Assembly: GCA_039918235.1 (NCBI GenBank)
Contig: JBDSHZ010000148.1
Location: forward strand, 1 to 25,522
DNA: 25,522 bases
Direction of reading: 5' to 3'
Source of the DNA: Pseudopedobacter sp039918235
Lineage (GTDB): Bacteria > Bacteroidota > Bacteroidia > Sphingobacteriales > Sphingobacteriaceae
The notes beneath the pieces were generated by a model that did no database searches, had not been told where the DNA came from, and saw only the letters and a list, made by a program, of their open reading frames with translations. Shown here piece by piece: positions 1 to 10,300 of this stretch (positions are counted from its first letter, which is position 1; every line of letters begins with the position of its first letter). Both the position numbers and the translations under genes were made by a program.

Positions 1-217
1 AAAAGATGTACCAGAAAAGATTTTACAAAACCAGATCTGTTATTGCCAGACATCTAAATGTCTGGCGTAGATGGCAATGATATTTGCAAAGTGCTAAAAC
101 CTGCAAGATACCCCTACTCATGATCTCTGCAAGCAGGCAAATGATTTCCTGGCAAAGACTTTTGAAATGTCAGAACTGCTGGATAAAATTGAAAAACTAT
201 TAAATAATCCTTTATAA
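1..217 (+). pseudogene. decayed response-regulator receiver domain, 3' part only
   Basis: Three reading frames together spell the second half of a CheY-like receiver domain. From position 28 one frame reads KPDLLLPDI, then a TAA stop at 55-57, then MSGVDGNDICKVLK, which is the phospho-acceptor loop (D51-type Asp followed by MSG.DG). From about 108 a second frame reads IPLLMISASR, the beta-4 strand. From about 140 a third frame reads NDFLAKTFEMSELLDK, the conserved (G)A-DD-[FY]-L-x-K-P-F segment, ending in KIEKLLNNPL and a TAA at 215-217. The conserved Lys-Pro has become Lys-Thr. Two frame changes, one stop and an apparent small deletion between SASR and NDF make it non-functional. The 5' part lies outside the window. 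It ends inside the last codons of the convergent haloperoxidase-like gene. Whether it was a stand-alone regulator or the tail of a hybrid kinase cannot be seen. Confidence 0.8.
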
Positions 218-1552
218 ATAATTCCTCAATTTTAGGGTCTTCCAGATGTATTCGCCAATTTGCCTTCCTTGTACTGCACCCTGATCCACACTGTTTTTAA
301 AATGGATACCGCCGTAATACCTACTGATGGAAGTTTCATCTGAGGCCATTAAAAAGGATTTAAAGTGCCTTTGAATCCCAATATAACGAAGGTCGCTCGT
401 ATCCATGTATTCAAAATTATCACCAAAGATATGCGTTAGCATCACTGCAGCAGAACCACTAATTGCACTGTGTCCGCTTGGGTATTCAGGAAATGGAGGT
501 GTTTGCAACAGCGTAACCCAATTGGGGTCTATGTTTTCATTGATTATGGTAATCGGCCGGATATATTCTGTCTTATATTTTACTTGCCAGCAATTAATAA
601 AAGCATCGTACAGGGCAATGGAGGTAAGTGCGTAAGCTTGTGCTGCTTTAACCGGATCTGCCTTTGTCTTTTTACACGCTATTGCGGTGATACCAATCCA
701 GTGGCCACCTGGTGTAATCTTCTTATTGGCAAACATCGCATGGCCATTGTGCTCAATCACAAAAGGATTATCATCCCAAAAGGCAGCAATCTGCAACTGG
801 TCTGGTGTCAATGTCTTACTCTGTTTATATACTTCAACTGCCTGTTTAAAGTATTGACTTTTTTTATCTACACTATAGGCAGGTGGTGGTGGTAATGGAA
901 AATCGTCAGATGTCTTTACCATAAATAATTGCTGTTTACCCCAGCAAAACTCCACCCCTTCCATATAATCTGGAGGTGTTGGTCGCCATTTACCGTTTGC
1001 ATTACTTCCTAAATAACGGACTTTACCCCTGCTTTTAGCATAGCCATCTTTATCGGCCCGTGCCAAAACTGCCATTCCAACTTGCTCACCAAATGCTATT
1101 GACCGCGAAAACGTACTGTCGTCCAGGTTTGACTGGTACATGGCAATTACCTTATCCTCATATTTTTTTAGGGTATCTACAGAGAAAGTTACTTTATATG
1201 CAACCGTAAAGAATGCTTTTGAAGCAGCAAGTGTATAATCATATTTCTTCCCCTTTTGAGGCTTGGGCATTGTTTTAAACCCTGCCATCTGCTCAGCTAT
1301 GGAAAGGTATGTATTGTCCTGAAATCTAATGGCCTCAAAAGCAGCAAGGGAGGTGTAACCATAAATACGACTGGCTACCGGCGGACTAAAAGCATCGTAA
1401 ATGATCAATTGTGTAAGGTGGTCTACATTCTGATGTAGCACTTCCGCATCGGCCATCATTTTAATTTTTGACTTTTTGCTGCAACCTGCAAAAAAAAGAC
1501 AAAAAACAGCCATTAGTATAATTTTAAAGTATTTCATTTTATTACAGGTCAT
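212..1552 (-). CDS. vanadium-dependent haloperoxidase / PAP2-family lipoprotein
   Basis: A 446-residue exported lipoprotein: hydrophobic signal followed by the lipobox FAGC (Cys24) and a Ser-Lys-Lys run. The second ATG at 1537 (MKYFKI..) has an A-rich leader and makes a neater lipoprotein signal, so it may be the true start. The C-terminal domain carries the complete vanadate/phosphate pocket of the family: Lys325 and Arg332 (in KTEYIRP; same 7-residue spacing as fungal vanadium chloroperoxidase), Ser359-Gly360-His361 in EYPSGHSA, and Arg411/His417 in SRYYGGIHF (same spacing as the enzyme's Arg/His pair). By family knowledge it could be an acid phosphatase or a haloperoxidase; the pocket is shared and sequence alone does not decide. 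It is the last gene of the SusCD-linked minus-strand run, 109 nt after the DUF1080 remnant, so it is probably co-transcribed and acts in the periplasm or at the outer membrane. Confidence 0.88.
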   Translation of the reverse strand: MTCNKMKYFKIILMAVFCLFFAGCSKKSKIKMMADAEVLHQNVDHLTQLIIYDAFSPPVASRIYGYTSLAAFEAIRFQDNTYLSIAEQMAGFKTMPKPQKGKKYDYTLAASKAFFTVAYKVTFSVDTLKKYEDKVIAMYQSNLDDSTFSRSIAFGEQVGMAVLARADKDGYAKSRGKVRYLGSNANGKWRPTPPDYMEGVEFCWGKQQLFMVKTSDDFPLPPPPAYSVDKKSQYFKQAVEVYKQSKTLTPDQLQIAAFWDDNPFVIEHNGHAMFANKKITPGGHWIGITAIACKKTKADPVKAAQAYALTSIALYDAFINCWQVKYKTEYIRPITIINENIDPNWVTLLQTPPFPEYPSGHSAISGSAAVMLTHIFGDNFEYMDTSDLRYIGIQRHFKSFLMASDETSISRYYGGIHFKNSVDQGAVQGRQIGEYIWKTLKLRNYL

Positions 1553-1661
1553 TAACTACTTATTTAACGGTTAATAATATTTTGTTTATCATTTGATTGA
1601 ATGTATCATATCACTAATTATAGAATGATAGAATAGGTTAAGTTTTGGTTGAACGGAATGA

Positions 1662-2021
1662 TCAGTTCTTGTACACTACCTGAATTGCGCACCACAGGTT
1701 GTTCAATACCTGAGCCACCGAGTTCGGCTTGTTAAAATTAGTGTAACTAATATTTTCAAATGCTACAGACCCTTGGTCTCCCTTAAAACCTAAGGTACCT
1801 AAAGCAATTTGATTTTGGTTTAATGCGCAATTTGTAGGGCCGGGTAATTCTATATTATTCTGTATTAGAATGCCATTTAACCATAGATAAAGTATTTTAG
1901 CATTTGTTGTTTTTACTTCTTTATCATCAAACTTGGGTGCCTGCGCATTGGCATCACCTATACTTAAAAAGTTACCCAGCAATAAAGCCAGACCAATTCC
2001 AGTGTAACGTTTACTATTCAT
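1662..2021 (-). CDS. short secreted protein: signal peptide fused to C-terminal part of a DUF1080 domain
   Basis: A 119-residue ORF with a signal peptide ending near DANAQA. Directly after it comes APKFDDKEVKTTNAK, then YLWLNGILIQNNIELPGPT and LGTLGFKGDQGSVAFENI. These match, from memory of the family, the last third of the 3-keto-disaccharide hydrolase domain (DUF1080, concanavalin-like fold), whose end usually reads like APRFD..NKT.NA....NGVLIQ..VE..GPT.....LQGDHG.V.FRNI. Complete DUF1080 proteins are roughly twice this length, so about the first 100 or more residues of the domain are absent while frame and signal peptide are kept. It lies 58 nt after the ASPIC-type lipoprotein gene and 109 nt before the haloperoxidase-like gene, same strand. 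It is either an in-frame deletion derivative that no longer has enzyme activity, or a small binding module. The odd C-terminus (VLNNLWCAIQVVYKN) is not recognised. Confidence 0.7.
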   Translation of the reverse strand: MNSKRYTGIGLALLLGNFLSIGDANAQAPKFDDKEVKTTNAKILYLWLNGILIQNNIELPGPTNCALNQNQIALGTLGFKGDQGSVAFENISYTNFNKPNSVAQVLNNLWCAIQVVYKN

Positions 2022-2079
2022 TTGTTATGCTCATTTGGTTATTGAGCTTTTTGTTTAGTTCCTTAATTCCTTTAATATT

Positions 2080-5000
2080 TCAATTCAAGATAGCAGGCAA
2101 ATTCCGCTTTTTACCAGCAGTGTTTACCACGCTGATGTTTTTGATGTTGCCGTTATCGGTAATAAATCTAGCAGACTGGGATAAAAACGAAGACCCAAAG
2201 TAGAACTCTTGTCTCGCCTTCTTCCCATTTTTATATTGGATAATCGCATAGGCATCATCTGGCTGTACCGGTATAGTTTTCGCTTTTCCATTTTGTTTAA
2301 AGATCTTCAAAAAGTCTTTATGCTGACTGGCAGCCAGCAATATATCTCCTTTTGTATCTCGTAGCTTTACTAAAGCCTTTCCATTGCCTGGGATATAAAT
2401 ACCGCTCTGTAAAATGCTTAATGGTTTAAATCCTCCTTTGCCGTCACCTTTCAACAATAAGCCATTAAGGGCATCGTATCTTCCAATAGATGCATCTGTA
2501 CCGTAGTCGTTACCATTCATCAGTACATCAAGATTCCCATCAGCGTCGAAATCACCCACCTCCATCCCATTAATTACTGAAAGCTGAGCTTGCATAGGCA
2601 AAGGAATCAGGGTAAACTTGCCATTTCCATCATTACGCAGAAAACAAGACTTCAGCATATTGGCCTTTAACCTTAGCGCACCTTTGCGTTGCTCGGCACT
2701 AAGTACTTCCTGAAGTGTAGCCTTTGCGTAGGATTTGTAATTGGTAAACTTCTTTTTCATGCTGATCATCTGTTTGCTCATGTCATCCCTGCCAGCTACC
2801 GGAAATTCTTTAAGTTCACCTTTTTCATCCTTCAGAAAAATTGAAGGCACTGCACTATAACCGCTCTTGTCAAAATTCTTTGCTGTAATATATACCGGAT
2901 GCTCATCACTGGCCTGCATTAAACTATTTTGACCCAGGTTACCTATAATGTAATCCGTACGACCGGTATTTCGGAAGTCGCCAGCCACAATAGAGCTCCA
3001 CCAGCCCAACTTACCTGATATGCCAGTATTGACTGTCACATTCACAAATTTCCCATGGTCATTTTTAAACATGGTTATGGGCATCCATTCGCCTATCATA
3101 ATTAGGTCGGCCCAACCATCATTGTCAAAATCAGTAAACAAGGCGTCGCATACCAGCCCTATTTTATTTAAGGCAGGTGCTACCTGTGCAGTAACATCTG
3201 TAAACTTTGCAATGCCATCATGACTATCATTACGTAAAATAATACTGGATACCGGCTCTGGATATTCCCAAGGCTTAACGCGGCCAGAAATGAACAAGTC
3301 TGGCTTCCCATCTTTGTTATAATCACTTGCTCTTACGCATAATTTACTGGTAAGGTTTGGGGGGATTGCTGCAACATCCAGTTTAAAATTTCCTTTACCA
3401 TCATTTATGTAAAGCCTGTCCTGATATTCCGGACCATTGGCTGCGGCCTCATAACCACCACTGGCGGCATAGAGATCCAGCTTACCATCACCATTGGCAT
3501 CAAAGAGTAGTAATCCAGCATCCTTGTAATAAGACGTTTCCAGTGCAGCCTTTGGGAACAAGTTTTTTTGCGTAAAAGTTCCATTTGCCTGTTGAAAGAA
3601 CAACTGCGTTGGATTAAAAGCGTTCCCACCAACTACCATATCATCTAAACCGTTATGATCCATATCGCCCACTGCGATTGCAGGACTGTATTCCGATAGT
3701 TTATGAGGCATTAGCTTTTGGACATTAAAGTCGATAAAACTAGCATCCTTACTCGTATAATGAAGATTTAGAGAGTCTGTTACCTCTTTAAACAAACCGT
3801 TGGCATACTTTGGGAGAACAGGTATAGTATAATCTTTTGCATCTGCATACTTTACTCGCAGCGTTTCATCTGCTTTTACATTGCTTAGCTTTTGCTTTTT
3901 ACCGTCAGGCCAGGTGATCAAAACAGAATCAACAACAGTTGTTTTTCCTAAACCAAAATGGCTGATGCTTTGCATGGTAGACAAGTAACCTCTGTAAGGA
4001 TTGTTTTCAGAAACCTGCTGCTTATCATGATCGTAATAGATGTTTACTAGCGCACCAATCCCGTCCAAGTTCTTTTGATCACCAGTAAAACTAACCTGCA
4101 GGTAATGCTTGCTGTCCGTTACTTTTTTATCATCTCTAGAAGTATTGCGATAAATAAGCGCTTCATCATTAATGTTATTGATAATCATGTCCAGCGCACC
4201 GTCGTTATTTAAATCGGCATAGACTGCTCCATTAGAAAAAGTAGGCAGTTGCAATCCCCATTCGGTACTTACATCCTTAAAAGTAAGGTCTCCATTATTC
4301 ATGAAACCATAATTATGCAGCTTAATTTCTGGAATTTGTTTAATCACAGTCTGCTTGGCAGTAATGGCAAAAGCTTCCTGGCGGTAGGTCATGAAATCTC
4401 GATCAGACACATCACGTGGAAAACCATTGGTAATAATCATGTCCCGGAAACCATCGTTATTAAAATCAGCAACCACGGGTGTCCAGCTCCAGTCGGTTTG
4501 CGCTATCCCGTTTAAAAAACCTATTTCACTAAATGCGGGTGCACCAATTTCACCCATCTGCCCAACCCTCGGACCCTGGTTTAATTGTAACGTGTTGCGC
4601 ACATATTGGTACTGGTAACCATACTGATCAAAATTCTGGAAGGTTTGGTAACTATTAGCGCCCAACATCATCTTTTTACGGTAATTGTCTTCCGGATTCA
4701 TATCCAGTTCAACCACATCTGCTAATCCATCATTATTGATATCCACCACATCCTGGCCCATGGCGTTATAGGAGGTATGTTTAAAATATTCTTTTGATCG
4801 GTTGGTAAAAGTACCGTTGTGGTTATTGATGTACAATAAGTTATCGCCAGAAAAATCATTGGAGATATAAATATCTTTCCATCCATCCTTATTAAAATCT
4901 ACAGTAGTAGCAGCATGTCCAAATCCATCCAGCGTTAAGCCGGCCTCTTTGGTTACATTTACGAAATGCCCATGCTTTAAGTTCTCATCATAATCGTTAC

Positions 5001-5673
5001 GGAACAATTGCCCTAAACTATGGTTGTCGTTATAGTTTACCGTTCCAAACAAGTTTGGATTATAGCTAGCAGAAGCACTATTTACCGTTAAGTACATATC
5101 TAAATCGCCGTCATTGTCATAATCAAAAAAGCTGGCCATGGTAGATTGATAACCGGCTTCCAGGCCATACGCAATAGCCATGTCTTTAAATTGCGGTACC
5201 CCATCTTCGTTTTTACCCTGATTTACATACAATAGGTTATGTCGCCTAACATCGTCTTTATAAATCGTATTGCAAACATAGATATCAGGTAAACCATCAT
5301 TGTTAATATCAACTACAGACGCTCCTCTGCCCCATCTGCCCGCACCATTAACACCAGCCTTATCGGTAACATCTTCAAACTTAAAATCTCCCCTGTTTAA
5401 GTAAAGTTTACTGGAAACCATATTGCCAGTAAAATACAAGTCAGGCAAACCATCTCCATTAAAATCGCCTACGCCCACACCACCACCATTATAGATATTA
5501 ACAAGATCAAGTGGGTTTATCGTATCTGACTCAGTAATCAGGTTATTAAAATGAATGCCAGAATGGGCCGAAGAAATTTGTTCAAACAGTGAAGCCTTTT
5601 TACAAGAAACACTAATTAAGACCAATAAAACAATTAGCAGAGAAGGAATTTTAGTTATAGATACAGCTACCAT
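2080..5673 (-). CDS. large FG-GAP/VCBS repeat lipoprotein with ASPIC/UnbV domain
   Basis: A 1197-residue lipoprotein: signal with lipobox SVSC (Cys24) followed by Lys-Lys. I count about thirteen FG-GAP/VCBS calcium-loop motifs of the form DxNxDGxxD, for example GDFNGDGLPDLYFTGN near the start, FDYDNDGDLDMYL, VDFNKDGWKDIYI, ADFNNDGFRDMIITNG, TDFDNDGWADLIM and GDFDADGNLDVLMNGN near the end; such loops build beta-propellers. Between the two propeller blocks, at about residues 520-615, is an ASPIC/UnbV segment (GIGALVNIYY, SISHFGLGK, VLITWPDGKKQKL). The length is usual for this Bacteroidota family. It follows susD after an 84-nt gap that contains a terminator, and precedes the DUF1080 remnant by 58 nt. 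The family is frequently encoded beside SusC/SusD pairs. The biochemical role is unknown; a surface-exposed binding or scaffold protein is the reasonable inference. Confidence 0.9.
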   Translation of the reverse strand: MVAVSITKIPSLLIVLLVLISVSCKKASLFEQISSAHSGIHFNNLITESDTINPLDLVNIYNGGGVGVGDFNGDGLPDLYFTGNMVSSKLYLNRGDFKFEDVTDKAGVNGAGRWGRGASVVDINNDGLPDIYVCNTIYKDDVRRHNLLYVNQGKNEDGVPQFKDMAIAYGLEAGYQSTMASFFDYDNDGDLDMYLTVNSASASYNPNLFGTVNYNDNHSLGQLFRNDYDENLKHGHFVNVTKEAGLTLDGFGHAATTVDFNKDGWKDIYISNDFSGDNLLYINNHNGTFTNRSKEYFKHTSYNAMGQDVVDINNDGLADVVELDMNPEDNYRKKMMLGANSYQTFQNFDQYGYQYQYVRNTLQLNQGPRVGQMGEIGAPAFSEIGFLNGIAQTDWSWTPVVADFNNDGFRDMIITNGFPRDVSDRDFMTYRQEAFAITAKQTVIKQIPEIKLHNYGFMNNGDLTFKDVSTEWGLQLPTFSNGAVYADLNNDGALDMIINNINDEALIYRNTSRDDKKVTDSKHYLQVSFTGDQKNLDGIGALVNIYYDHDKQQVSENNPYRGYLSTMQSISHFGLGKTTVVDSVLITWPDGKKQKLSNVKADETLRVKYADAKDYTIPVLPKYANGLFKEVTDSLNLHYTSKDASFIDFNVQKLMPHKLSEYSPAIAVGDMDHNGLDDMVVGGNAFNPTQLFFQQANGTFTQKNLFPKAALETSYYKDAGLLLFDANGDGKLDLYAASGGYEAAANGPEYQDRLYINDGKGNFKLDVAAIPPNLTSKLCVRASDYNKDGKPDLFISGRVKPWEYPEPVSSIILRNDSHDGIAKFTDVTAQVAPALNKIGLVCDALFTDFDNDGWADLIMIGEWMPITMFKNDHGKFVNVTVNTGISGKLGWWSSIVAGDFRNTGRTDYIIGNLGQNSLMQASDEHPVYITAKNFDKSGYSAVPSIFLKDEKGELKEFPVAGRDDMSKQMISMKKKFTNYKSYAKATLQEVLSAEQRKGALRLKANMLKSCFLRNDGNGKFTLIPLPMQAQLSVINGMEVGDFDADGNLDVLMNGNDYGTDASIGRYDALNGLLLKGDGKGGFKPLSILQSGIYIPGNGKALVKLRDTKGDILLAASQHKDFLKIFKQNGKAKTIPVQPDDAYAIIQYKNGKKARQEFYFGSSFLSQSARFITDNGNIKNISVVNTAGKKRNLPAILN

Positions 5674-5703
5674 GAATTATCGTTTAACGTTTGGTATAAA
5701 ATG

Positions 5704-5732
5704 AAAAAAAGCCCCCCAGTAAAGAGGGGGCC
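5704..5732 (-). terminator. rho-independent terminator after susD
   Basis: On the minus strand a GCCCCC/GGGGGC stem (5711-5716 with 5726-5731) with an 8-9 nt loop is followed directly by seven T (5704-5710). It sits 26 nt after the susD stop and 31 nt before the ASPIC lipoprotein start, so it should separate or attenuate the two halves of the locus. Confidence 0.85.
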
Positions 5733-5757
5733 TTCTAAATGTAATCAATAATAATCA

Positions 5758-7368
5758 TTAATAATTAGGAACCAAATTTGGATTAAGCCCAATCTCATAT
5801 TGAGGGATAGGATACAGTTCATGTCCAGTAGGAATGGTGATGTCGTAAACATCTTTAATGAACGCAGTGGCTATGCCTGCCCTGCGTAAATTGTAAAAAG
5901 TAGAATACTCACCGGTCAATTCATGTCTGTATTCATGATAGATCATTTGTAAAGGATCTGTGATCACTTTTCCCTGACTCATGTAAACAGCTGGTGCAGT
6001 ACCTCCAAAAGCCCTGTCGCGTAGTCTTTTTAAGGTAGCTAACGCACCTGCGTTATCGCTGGTTCTAGCTTGGCATTCTGCTTTGCTTAGCAAAATTTCA
6101 CCATAACGTAACAGCACTTGATTTTGCGCTCCAAAGATATTAGAGTTACCTGAATTACCCTCTAAAGTTGGGTCGCGCCACATTTTTGCACAATAATATC
6201 CACTACGTGGGACGGCATTGTCTGTTCCTATCCATGGGCGTGCTACCGTACCACAGGTATTGATAATCTTATTATCAGTTCCTGTATACTTAGCCTTAAC
6301 AGCTGGATCTGTACTTGCAAAACCTGCAATTACAAGCGGATAAGATTTAATACCACCTCTTGCAATGATAGCCGGACTGGCATTGATGTCTCCAGGGCCT
6401 ATAATTGTGGCTTCTTTACGAAGATCGCCAGCCTGGAATCCATCGTACAAAATCTTATTTCCATAATCGTAACCAAAGTTTGATACTTCTTCTGGCATAC
6501 CAAAAGAACCTATCCAAGCTACTTCATTACCAGCACCCCAGCTTTGAGTACCTGCAGGGATAAATTGCACTTCAAATACAGACTCTGCATTGTTTTCATT
6601 ATCATATTCATGGATATCTATAAACTTTGGCAATAAACTGTATTTACCTTCAAGTAGATTGAAGTTTATCAAAGCCTCTGGATATTTCTTTAGCCACATT
6701 TGCGCAGCGCCTAAATAAGCTATAGCTGCTCCTTTTGTAGCACGTCCAAGCTCTGATGGTGCATAATCTTCTTTCCATGGTAATAAATCAGCCGCAGTTT
6801 TAAGGTCGGATTCTACCTGTGCGAATACTTCATCCTGAGTATTTCTTGGCTTTAAACCATCATTAGCGCCATTGGATAATTCTAAAGGCACACCACCAAA
6901 GCTGGCTGCAAGATAATAGTAAGTCATGCCTCTTAAAAAATACACCTCACCAGTAAGGCGTTTTGCAAGAGCATCGTCAAGCACACCTTTTTCGTTCATC
7001 GTTTTTAAGACCTGTATGGCTGAATTTGCTCTCGCAACACCAATGTAGGCCCTTTGCCAAAACACCTGGATACCACCAAATGTACTTGGAATTGCGTAGG
7101 TGTTGTAAAACCTGTCGTTACCCCAATTGAAGAAATCGTGCGATTGGAAATTGGCATAATACCAAAGTGATTTTTTTAACAGATCTGCATTTTGATAGGT
7201 ATCATATATGGCGTTTACCAATGCAATACCATCAGCAGGTTTATTAAATAAGGCCTGAGCAGTTGGGTTAGATGAATCGGTTTGATTCAAGAACCCCTTC
7301 TTACAACTCAAGGGAACAAATACTATCAGTCCTACTGTTAGTATATATAGATATTTTATATTTTTCAT
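5758..7368 (-). CDS. SusD/RagB-family nutrient-binding outer-membrane lipoprotein
   Basis: A 536-residue lipoprotein with signal peptide and lipobox PLSC (Cys22) followed by Lys-Lys-Gly-Phe-Leu, the usual SusD start. The N-terminal half shows the SusD-like helical TPR features (LVNAIYDTYQNADLL, FWQRAYIGVARANSAI, RLTGEVYFLRGMTYYYLA, the last being a family hallmark), and the C-terminal half ends with LLRYGEILLSKAECQAR, RLRDRAFGG, IYHEYRHELTGEYSTFYNLRRAG and a YPIPQYEIGLNPNLVPNY tail typical of the family. SusD proteins cap the extracellular face of their SusC partner and capture the ligand. The gene starts 28 nt after the susC stop, so the pair is co-transcribed. The ligand cannot be read from sequence, and no carbohydrate-active enzyme is nearby to suggest one. 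Confidence 0.96.
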   Translation of the reverse strand: MKNIKYLYILTVGLIVFVPLSCKKGFLNQTDSSNPTAQALFNKPADGIALVNAIYDTYQNADLLKKSLWYYANFQSHDFFNWGNDRFYNTYAIPSTFGGIQVFWQRAYIGVARANSAIQVLKTMNEKGVLDDALAKRLTGEVYFLRGMTYYYLAASFGGVPLELSNGANDGLKPRNTQDEVFAQVESDLKTAADLLPWKEDYAPSELGRATKGAAIAYLGAAQMWLKKYPEALINFNLLEGKYSLLPKFIDIHEYDNENNAESVFEVQFIPAGTQSWGAGNEVAWIGSFGMPEEVSNFGYDYGNKILYDGFQAGDLRKEATIIGPGDINASPAIIARGGIKSYPLVIAGFASTDPAVKAKYTGTDNKIINTCGTVARPWIGTDNAVPRSGYYCAKMWRDPTLEGNSGNSNIFGAQNQVLLRYGEILLSKAECQARTSDNAGALATLKRLRDRAFGGTAPAVYMSQGKVITDPLQMIYHEYRHELTGEYSTFYNLRRAGIATAFIKDVYDITIPTGHELYPIPQYEIGLNPNLVPNY

Positions 7369-7396
7369 TATTCGTTTCTATTTACTTTAATACCGT

Positions 7397-10300
7397 CTAA
7401 AATGTCACATTAAACCCCAACGTGTAGAACCTAGATGAAGGATAAGTGCCCACATCAACACCTGATGCTGTAGGGTTGCTTGCAGAACTGTTATTATTAT
7501 TTGGATCTGTACCAGTTGGTTGTCCAATTTCAGGATCAAGACCGCTATATTTTGTAAACGTGAACAAGTTCTGTGCGGCAAGATAAATCCTAACTCTATT
7601 TAGGGCAAGTTTCTTTGCAATGTCATTCGGAATCGTATAACCTAATGTAACGTTACGTAAACGAAGGTAACTGCCGTTTTCAACATATATACTTGACGCC
7701 ACGTTGTTGGCACTTACATCATCATTATAGTTAACCCTGGCAAAACGGTTAGAAGGGTTGGTTGGCGACCAATGGTTGTCATTGTATTCCGTGCTCACAT
7801 TTTGTATTCCTACAAAACCTGGCGCCTGGAAACTCTCTAAGTTACGGGCCTGATAGTTGAATATTTTGTTGCCATAACTGCCATAGAAAAAGGCATTAAA
7901 ATCAAATTCTTTATAAGCAAGATCAAGGTTAACACCACCATAAAACTTAGGAATTGGGCTACCTAAGCTAGTACGGTCATCCGCTGTAATTAGCCCATCA
8001 CCGTTGATATCTTTAAACTTACGGTCGCCGGGTTGAGTAGGTTGCGCAGCATTACCCTGGTAGTTTCCTCCCGGAGCTTTTGCATTTAAAGCATTAATCT
8101 CTGCCTGAGTTTGGAATATACCAACACTTTCATACCCATAAAACTCACCTACTGGTTGTCCGATATTGGTTTGACTAAACTGTTGCCATCCATTTGCTGG
8201 AGTAGTTAGGTTTACAAGATTTCCTATAAACTTGGTATTCTTGGTAATACTCAACAATTTGTTTTGAACAGTAGTTAAATTTAGACCTACACCATAAGTA
8301 AAGTCATTTACCAGATGCTTATAGTTTAAAGACAACTCCACTCCCTGATTTCTGATGCTACCAGCATTTTGAGCCGATTGTGTTACACCAGACTGAGAAG
8401 CCGTTGGAATTTGTAATAGAAAGTCTTTAGAATCCTTTCTATAGTAATCCACGATTAAGGTTAGGTCTCCTTCCAGAAAAGCAGCATCCATACCAATGTC
8501 TGTTTGTCTCGATGTTTCCCATGTTAAGGATTTATTGTCAAGGTTAACGTACGCTAAACCATTTTGGTAAGTATTGCCAAACGGATAACCCACATTGCTA
8601 CCAGAAGTAGCCGGGCCGCCAGAACTATATCTTGCCAGGTATTGGAATGGCCTGATACCTGCCTGATTACCTACTTCGCCATAACTGGCCCTAAACTTCA
8701 AATCTGAAATGAACTTAACATCCTGAAGAAAGGATTCTTGTTTTGCTCTCCAGGCAACTGAAGCAGAAGGAAATACACCATATTGATTGCCTTCATAGAA
8801 TTTAGAAGAGCCATCACGTCTTACCGTAGCTGTAAAAAGGTATTTTTCTTTGAATTTGTAATTTAATCTTGCAAATTGTGAGGCTAGTGTAAAGGCCTGT
8901 TGATTACCGAATGAAATTAGATTTTGTACTTGTGAAAGATCCCTAATAGCATCACTTAACAAGTTATTACCATTACCACCCACTTGGCGGAAAGTGTTAT
9001 CCTGTTGTGAAACACCTCCTACAAAATCAATAGCATGATCACCAAATGTATTAGAATAGGATATTGTATTTTCCCATAGATACTCAAAAGTATTGTTGGC
9101 ACTTTGTGAATAGGTATTCAGATTATTTGCACTAGCTACACCATACTGATCTAACGAACGAGTATCTGATGGAGTAAAAAAATAACCTGAATAATCTGTG
9201 GTATTAATACCTAAATTGGTTTTAATCTTAAGACCTTCAATCAATGTAGCTTCTAATGAAGTTGTACCTAAAAAGTAGTTGGTATAATTCTTAGCATCCT
9301 GACTCTCTATGGTATAAAGTGGATTATTCCAACTTCTTGTATAAGTATTTACTGGATCATAAAAACCATAATTGCCATTAGCATCCTTAGCCATGTTGGT
9401 TAACTTGTTGCCTCCAATGGTAGGTATCAGCTCACTTAATGTTGCCAAAGCACCTGTACCAAAAGGATTGTTGTTGTTTTGTCTTGAATACTTAGCACTT
9501 GAAGATGACTTAAGCCATTTGGTAGCATTGTAATCAATATTCATCCCAAGGTTCATTCTTTTGAAAAATGAGCCAAGTACTACTCCTTTTTGATCATAGT
9601 ATCCTGCAGAGAATGCAGACTGTACTTTATCACTACCACCACGAATGGCCAGATTATAGTTTTGTCTTAAGCCTTTACGGTAAACTTCGTCTTGCCAGTT
9701 TACGTTTTGCAATGCAGATGGATTAGCCCATTCTGGTAATCGATCAAACCCTGGGGTTTGATTGGCAAGTGTAGCCCATTGCTGGGCATTTAATACGCTG
9801 TATTTTTTAGGTTCTGATTGAATAGAACTATATGCATCCAATGCCACTTCAACACTACCTGCTTTACCTTTTTTGGTGGTAATAATTACCACACCATTAG
9901 ATGCACGCACACCATATATAGCTGTAGCAGATGCATCCTTTAAGATATCCATTGATGCAATATCATTTGGATTAATGTTGTTCAAACCACCAGTAATCGG
10001 GTAACCATCCACTACATACAAAGGATCATTGCTACCTAAACTACCAACGCCACGTATCAATACTGTAACGCCGCTACCTGGGGCACCATCATTATTAGTT
10101 ACTTGTACGCCTGAAGAACGGCCTTGCAAAGCCTGATCCAAAGCAGTAACCGGAACTTTTGCCACTTGTTCTGCACTAACAGAACTTACAGAACCCGTTA
10201 CATCTTTACGTTTTGCGGTACCGTAGCCCAACACAACAACTTCATTTAAAGCGCTTATTGCGGCTACTAACTTTACTTCGTAGGTGTTGCTGGCTCCTAT

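Noticed and set aside
405..895. Overlapping plus-strand ORFs of 76 and 141 codons
   Set aside because: Antisense to the haloperoxidase-like gene, which has a full set of active-site residues; no signal or motif on the plus strand.
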